Assembly: GCA_016716835.1 (NCBI GenBank)
Contig: JADJUW010000003.1
Span: 192,370 to 256,369, forward strand
Direction: 5' to 3'
DNA from: Myxococcales bacterium
GTDB lineage: Bacteria; Myxococcota_A; Polyangia; Haliangiales; Haliangiaceae
Length of the DNA: 64,000 nucleotides
Under the pieces are notes generated by a model. The model saw nothing but the letters and a program-made list of their open reading frames with translations, did not search any database and was not told the origin of the DNA. How positions within the stretch are numbered: position 1 is the first letter of the stretch; each line of letters starts with the position of its first letter. Both the position numbers and the translations under genes were made by a program. This document shows positions 61,214 through 64,000 of the stretch, in pieces.

Positions 61214-61984
61214 CTAGAAGAACGCGCGGGCCATGACGCCGAGCGTAAACGCGTCAGTGTTGTCGAGGTCGATGTCGAATGAAACGCCGGCATCAATCAT
61301 CTCGTTGACGGCGTAAATGCCGTGCAAGCCGACGGGGATGTAGCTGTCAAAGATAAACTGGGTTTCCGAGTCGGAGATTTCGATGTTGGCGAGGTTTGTC
61401 TCCGCAGCAACATAGAGGTTTGGGTTTACTTGATAGGCAAAGCCCACTGGCAACGACAAGTAGATTGGCTTTGGCGCGTCTACGCCTGGCGCTAATTCTG
61501 GGCCGCCATCGAGCGTGATGGTGAGTTGGTTGCCGCCTGAGAAAATCGCCATTTTGTCGTTCAGGTTGTAGCGAACGCGGGCGCCAAGTCCGAGCGGCGT
61601 CATGGCTTCAAAGAGTGTGTCGTAGCCAACATTGACGTCAGCGGCGACGTGCAGTGGGCTGGTATTCATCAGACTATAGCCGAGTTCGAGGGTAAGTGGA
61701 CCCTTAAAATCGACGCCGTCCTCAAGGAACGTAGCGTAACTAACACGCGCGTCAATTTTATCGTTGATGCCGTAAGCGGCAGTTAGGCCAAGTCCTTTAG
61801 ACGAATCTGATTCGTCAGCAATTTTGAAAAAGGACAAAAAGAAACCCAGGCCAACTTCCGCCTGGCTTGCGGGCGCGGTCAACGGACGGTTGATCACCTC
61901 AAGCGGTTGCTTGACTTCCGCCGCGGCGGAGCCAACTAGTGATACGAGGCCAAGAGTAGCGATAGTTTTTTTGAGTAAGTTCAT
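61214..61984 (-). CDS. Outer membrane beta-barrel protein
   Basis: 256 residues. A signal peptide (basic MNLLKK, hydrophobic TIATLGLVSLVGS, cleavage after AAA) is followed by alternating strands rich in Gly and aromatics (AEVGLGFFLSFFKIAD; LGLTAAYGINDKIDARVSYA; LTLELGYSLM; PLGLGARVRYNLNDKMAIFS) ending with Phe (LGVMARAFF), the outer-membrane assembly signal. The pattern is like small MtrB/OmpW-type or transporter-like barrels, but no family is certain. GC is lower than the window average. Strong terminator downstream, so probably single-gene and highly expressed. Confidence 0.8.
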   Translation of the reverse strand: MNLLKKTIATLGLVSLVGSAAAEVKQPLEVINRPLTAPASQAEVGLGFFLSFFKIADESDSSKGLGLTAAYGINDKIDARVSYATFLEDGVDFKGPLTLELGYSLMNTSPLHVAADVNVGYDTLFEAMTPLGLGARVRYNLNDKMAIFSGGNQLTITLDGGPELAPGVDAPKPIYLSLPVGFAYQVNPNLYVAAETNLANIEISDSETQFIFDSYIPVGLHGIYAVNEMIDAGVSFDIDLDNTDAFTLGVMARAFF

Positions 61985-62220
61985 AAAGGAATCCCTTCTA
62001 TCTCCTACGTACTATGTCGGATCTGGCGTCGCTAGTTTTTGGTGGCAAAAATGCCGAAAAGCTAGGTGATCTCGGGCATCTATATGTGTAACGCGATTGC
62101 CACAGTGCGTAAGAATTGACGCAGTTTGGTCGGCAAGTGTCGCGGGACGATCACACTGCGGCAGACGGCGCAGCGCGGCGTTGTACATTTACAGTAACGG
62201 CCACTACATTAAGTGCACCT
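61985..62220. other. Divergent intergenic region, no gene seen
   Basis: These 236 bases separate the barrel gene (leftward) and the partial surface protein (rightward). They contain the barrel gene's leader and AT-richer stretches (GTACTATGT near 62009-62017; ATATGTGT near 62084-62091), but no supported gene, hairpin or repeat. Both promoters must lie here. Confidence 0.4.
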
Positions 62221-64000
62221 GTGAAGCGTTGGGGCGTCTCGTTCATTCTCATCTGTGTCGCGGCGCTTATAGCAGTCATGGCATGGGGGCAATGTCGCAG
62301 CAACCCCGTGGCGCAGCGCGGCAAGCCAGCGCGACCGTTGCCGCATGCGGCGATCGCCAAGGCGATCGCGGGCGATGGATCGACAATCAGTGATTCGCCC
62401 CCAACGAACGCCACCCCGATGCGCGGGGCACTCGTGTTGCAAGGTGTGGTTGTCGACGGCGAAGGTGAGCCGGTTGCCGACGCGGTGGTGACGTGGGCCG
62501 GCGCGGTTCCAATATCCGAAATTCGGACAGAAGCCGATGGTTGGTTTTCACTGGAGGGGCTGGGCGCGGGCGGTTATCTGCTTAGCGCGCAGGTGCAGCG
62601 CGACGACGGCGTGCGCCTGGTGGGCTATGTCCATTATCAACTCGGCACGTTGACTGAGCCCGCCGTGATCGTTGTGCGGCCCGGCGTCGCGGTCACGGTC
62701 GACGTTCGGCATCGCGGCGAGCCGGTGGTGGGTGCTGAGGTTGCGATCGAAGGCGTTATCGCAGCGCGTGGCGTAACCGATGCGGCGGGCAGCGCGATAT
62801 TTAGCGGCATGCTGCCCGGTGCCGTGAAGGTAGGGGCGCGCGCCGACGGCCTGGCGCAGGCGGCGCGCTATGCGCATGTGCCTCGCACCGGCGCGCGGGT
62901 GCAAATCGACATGATCGCCGCGGCGTCGCTACGCGGCGTGGTCAGCGACGAAACCGGGGCCGCCGTGGTTGGCGCGCAAATCGCCGTGGCGCGGCCCGAT
63001 CTCACATTCGGGACAGGTGGCGATGCCCCCGTGGCCGTAACCGACGCCAATGGCGAGTTCATCGCGCGGGTGGTGGCGGGAGACGCCGTGCGCTTGGTGG
63101 CGACGCATCCCGATTTTTTACGCGGCTATAGCGAGCCGTTGATAGCCAATGGCGAGGCGTCGCCTGCCTCGGCGTCGCCGCCGCCACTGCGAATTACGTT
63201 GGTGCGCGGCGCGGCGCTGCGTGGGCGCGTCGTTGATGCGACCGGCGCGGGCGTGGCAGCGCGTGTGACCTTATTCGAAGAACCGAGCAACGAGGTGATG
63301 CGTCGCGAGCGACACACGAACGCGGGGGCGGACGGCACATTTATATTTGCAACGGTACAGGCGGGCGCGGTGAGCCTGCAGGCGGCGACCGAGGGCGCGC
63401 GCAGCGAGCTGTGGAGCGCCGAGGCGGTGCCGAGCGCCGAGGTCGCGCTAGTCGTCGCGCATGCGCTTGCGATCGAGGGCACGGTAATGAGCCGCGCCGG
63501 GTTGCCGGTCGCAGGTGCCCACGTGACCGCGTACCGCGAAGCTTCTTCTGATCTCGACTACGGCGGCGAGCTCGCCGCGGTGACAGATGCCGACGGGCGC
63601 TTTCGACTCTATGGCGCGAGCGCGGACGACTATCGGCTCGTCGCGTTTCATGCCGAGGCCGATGTTGATCTGCACGGGGCGGCCGGCGCGGTGACGGCCA
63701 AGGGCGGCGCGCGTGGCGTGGTGCTGACGTATGACGATCTAGCCGAGGTGGTGGGCACGGTGGTCGGCGCGGCGCCAAACGAAGAAGTGGTGGTGCAGCT
63801 CGGCAGTCGATCTGTTGTGGCCAAGGACGGCGTCTTTGTAGTGCGTGACGTCTCGCCGGGGCGACCCGCGCTGCAGGTGCGTATCGACAACGTCCAAGTC
63901 GCCTTTCTCCCTTACATTGACGTGACGCCTCCGCGAGTCGATGTCGGCGAGGTGGCGTTGGCTCCGGCGCAAAAGGTTCGCGGCGTGGTGCTGGATGCAG
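62221..64000 (+). CDS. Surface protein with carboxypeptidase-regulatory-like repeats (cut by window edge)
   Basis: The frame is open from GTG 62221 to the window end (593 codons seen, no stop). An N-terminal signal anchor (KRWGVSFILICVAALIAVMA) is followed by a Pro/Ala linker and at least five tandem beta-sandwich units of the carboxypeptidase regulatory-like type, each with the pattern G-x-V-x-D-x-x-G-x-P-V-A-x-A and D-x-x-G-x-F (for example LQGVVVDGEGEPVADAVVTW, TEADGWFSLEGLGAGGY; LRGVVSDETGAAVVGAQIAV, TDANGEF; LRGRVVDATGAGVAA; TDADGRFRLYGA). Myxobacteria have many such long stalk proteins. The start is chosen because the signal anchor begins there. Confidence 0.82.
   Translation, partial: MKRWGVSFILICVAALIAVMAWGQCRSNPVAQRGKPARPLPHAAIAKAIAGDGSTISDSPPTNATPMRGALVLQGVVVDGEGEPVADAVVTWAGAVPISEIRTEADGWFSLEGLGAGGYLLSAQVQRDDGVRLVGYVHYQLGTLTEPAVIVVRPGVAVTVDVRHRGEPVVGAEVAIEGVIAARGVTDAAGSAIFSGMLPGAVKVGARADGLAQAARYAHVPRTGARVQIDMIAAASLRGVVSDETGAAVVGAQIAVARPDLTFGTGGDAPVAVTDANGEFIARVVAGDAVRLVATHPDFLRGYSEPLIANGEASPASASPPPLRITLVRGAALRGRVVDATGAGVAARVTLFEEPSNEVMRRERHTNAGADGTFIFATVQAGAVSLQAATEGARSELWSAEAVPSAEVALVVAHALAIEGTVMSRAGLPVAGAHVTAYREASSDLDYGGELAAVTDADGRFRLYGASADDYRLVAFHAEADVDLHGAAGAVTAKGGARGVVLTYDDLAEVVGTVVGAAPNEEVVVQLGSRSVVAKDGVFVVRDVSPGRPALQVRIDNVQVAFLPYIDVTPPRVDVGEVALAPAQKVRGVVLDA

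Overview
The window looks like a Myxococcota (myxobacterial-type) chromosome segment. The evidence is high GC outside one island, Hanks-type Ser/Thr kinases with PEGA or WD40 modules, many small Cys-rich lipoproteins, a trypsin-like protease with a MYXO-CTERM-like tail, and several FadL-type barrels. I see no rRNA, tRNA, CRISPR array or insertion sequence. Both edges cut through genes: a kinase on the minus strand at 1-327 and a repeat-domain surface protein from 62221 to the end.

Layout. 1-5.8 kb: two head-to-head kinases; the rightward one leads a tight run (kinase, gpmI, TlpA-like thioredoxin, Cys-rich lipoprotein, SDR). 5.8-12.5 kb: Hsp33, a GH5 lipoprotein, a propionyl-CoA carboxylase beta subunit, a small lipoprotein, an orphan candidate RiPP precursor (10341-10535), a two-HKD phospholipase D/cardiolipin synthase, and GreB. 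12.6-14.8 kb: two adjacent genes with broken frames, a CorC/HlyC-like protein and an unknown. 15-21.7 kb: lipoprotein, sugar transferase plus type II GAPDH-like protein, and a Tgt fused to an MnmC-type methyltransferase domain.

21.7-31.7 kb is the standout region, an island of visibly lower GC. It holds three LanC-like cyclase genes, a 1786-residue Ser/Thr kinase-nSTAND-TM-WD40 protein, and an 83-residue peptide gene with a strong Shine-Dalgarno. On the minus strand the order is peptide, terminator-like hairpin, LanC, kinase. The peptide's first 19 residues align without gaps with the orphan peptide at 10.3-10.5 kb, following the K-L-(K/R)-L leader pattern of class I lanthipeptide-like precursors. 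No LanB, LanM or LanKC dehydratase is visible. This is the best candidate for an undescribed system: kinase signalling linked to LanC chemistry and a ribosomal peptide.

31.7-49.3 kb: two YceI proteins, dtd, a duplicated two-gene FadL module around a beta-propeller lipoprotein, a metallo-beta-lactamase-fold pair with one degenerate member, a GMC oxidoreductase operon under a FadR-type regulator with a clear operator, and a DUF4143 ATPase whose start codon lies in an inverted repeat. 49.4-56.1 kb: phosphate regulon (phoB, phoR, pstS, pstC, pstA, pstB, all leftward) with a DUF1801 gene and an acetyltransferase fragment between phoB and phoR; no phoU is seen. 56.3-64 kb: a fatty acid desaturase, a translationally coupled secreted S1 protease and M14 carboxypeptidase, an unknown, an outer-membrane barrel protein with a strong terminator, and the partial repeat-domain protein.
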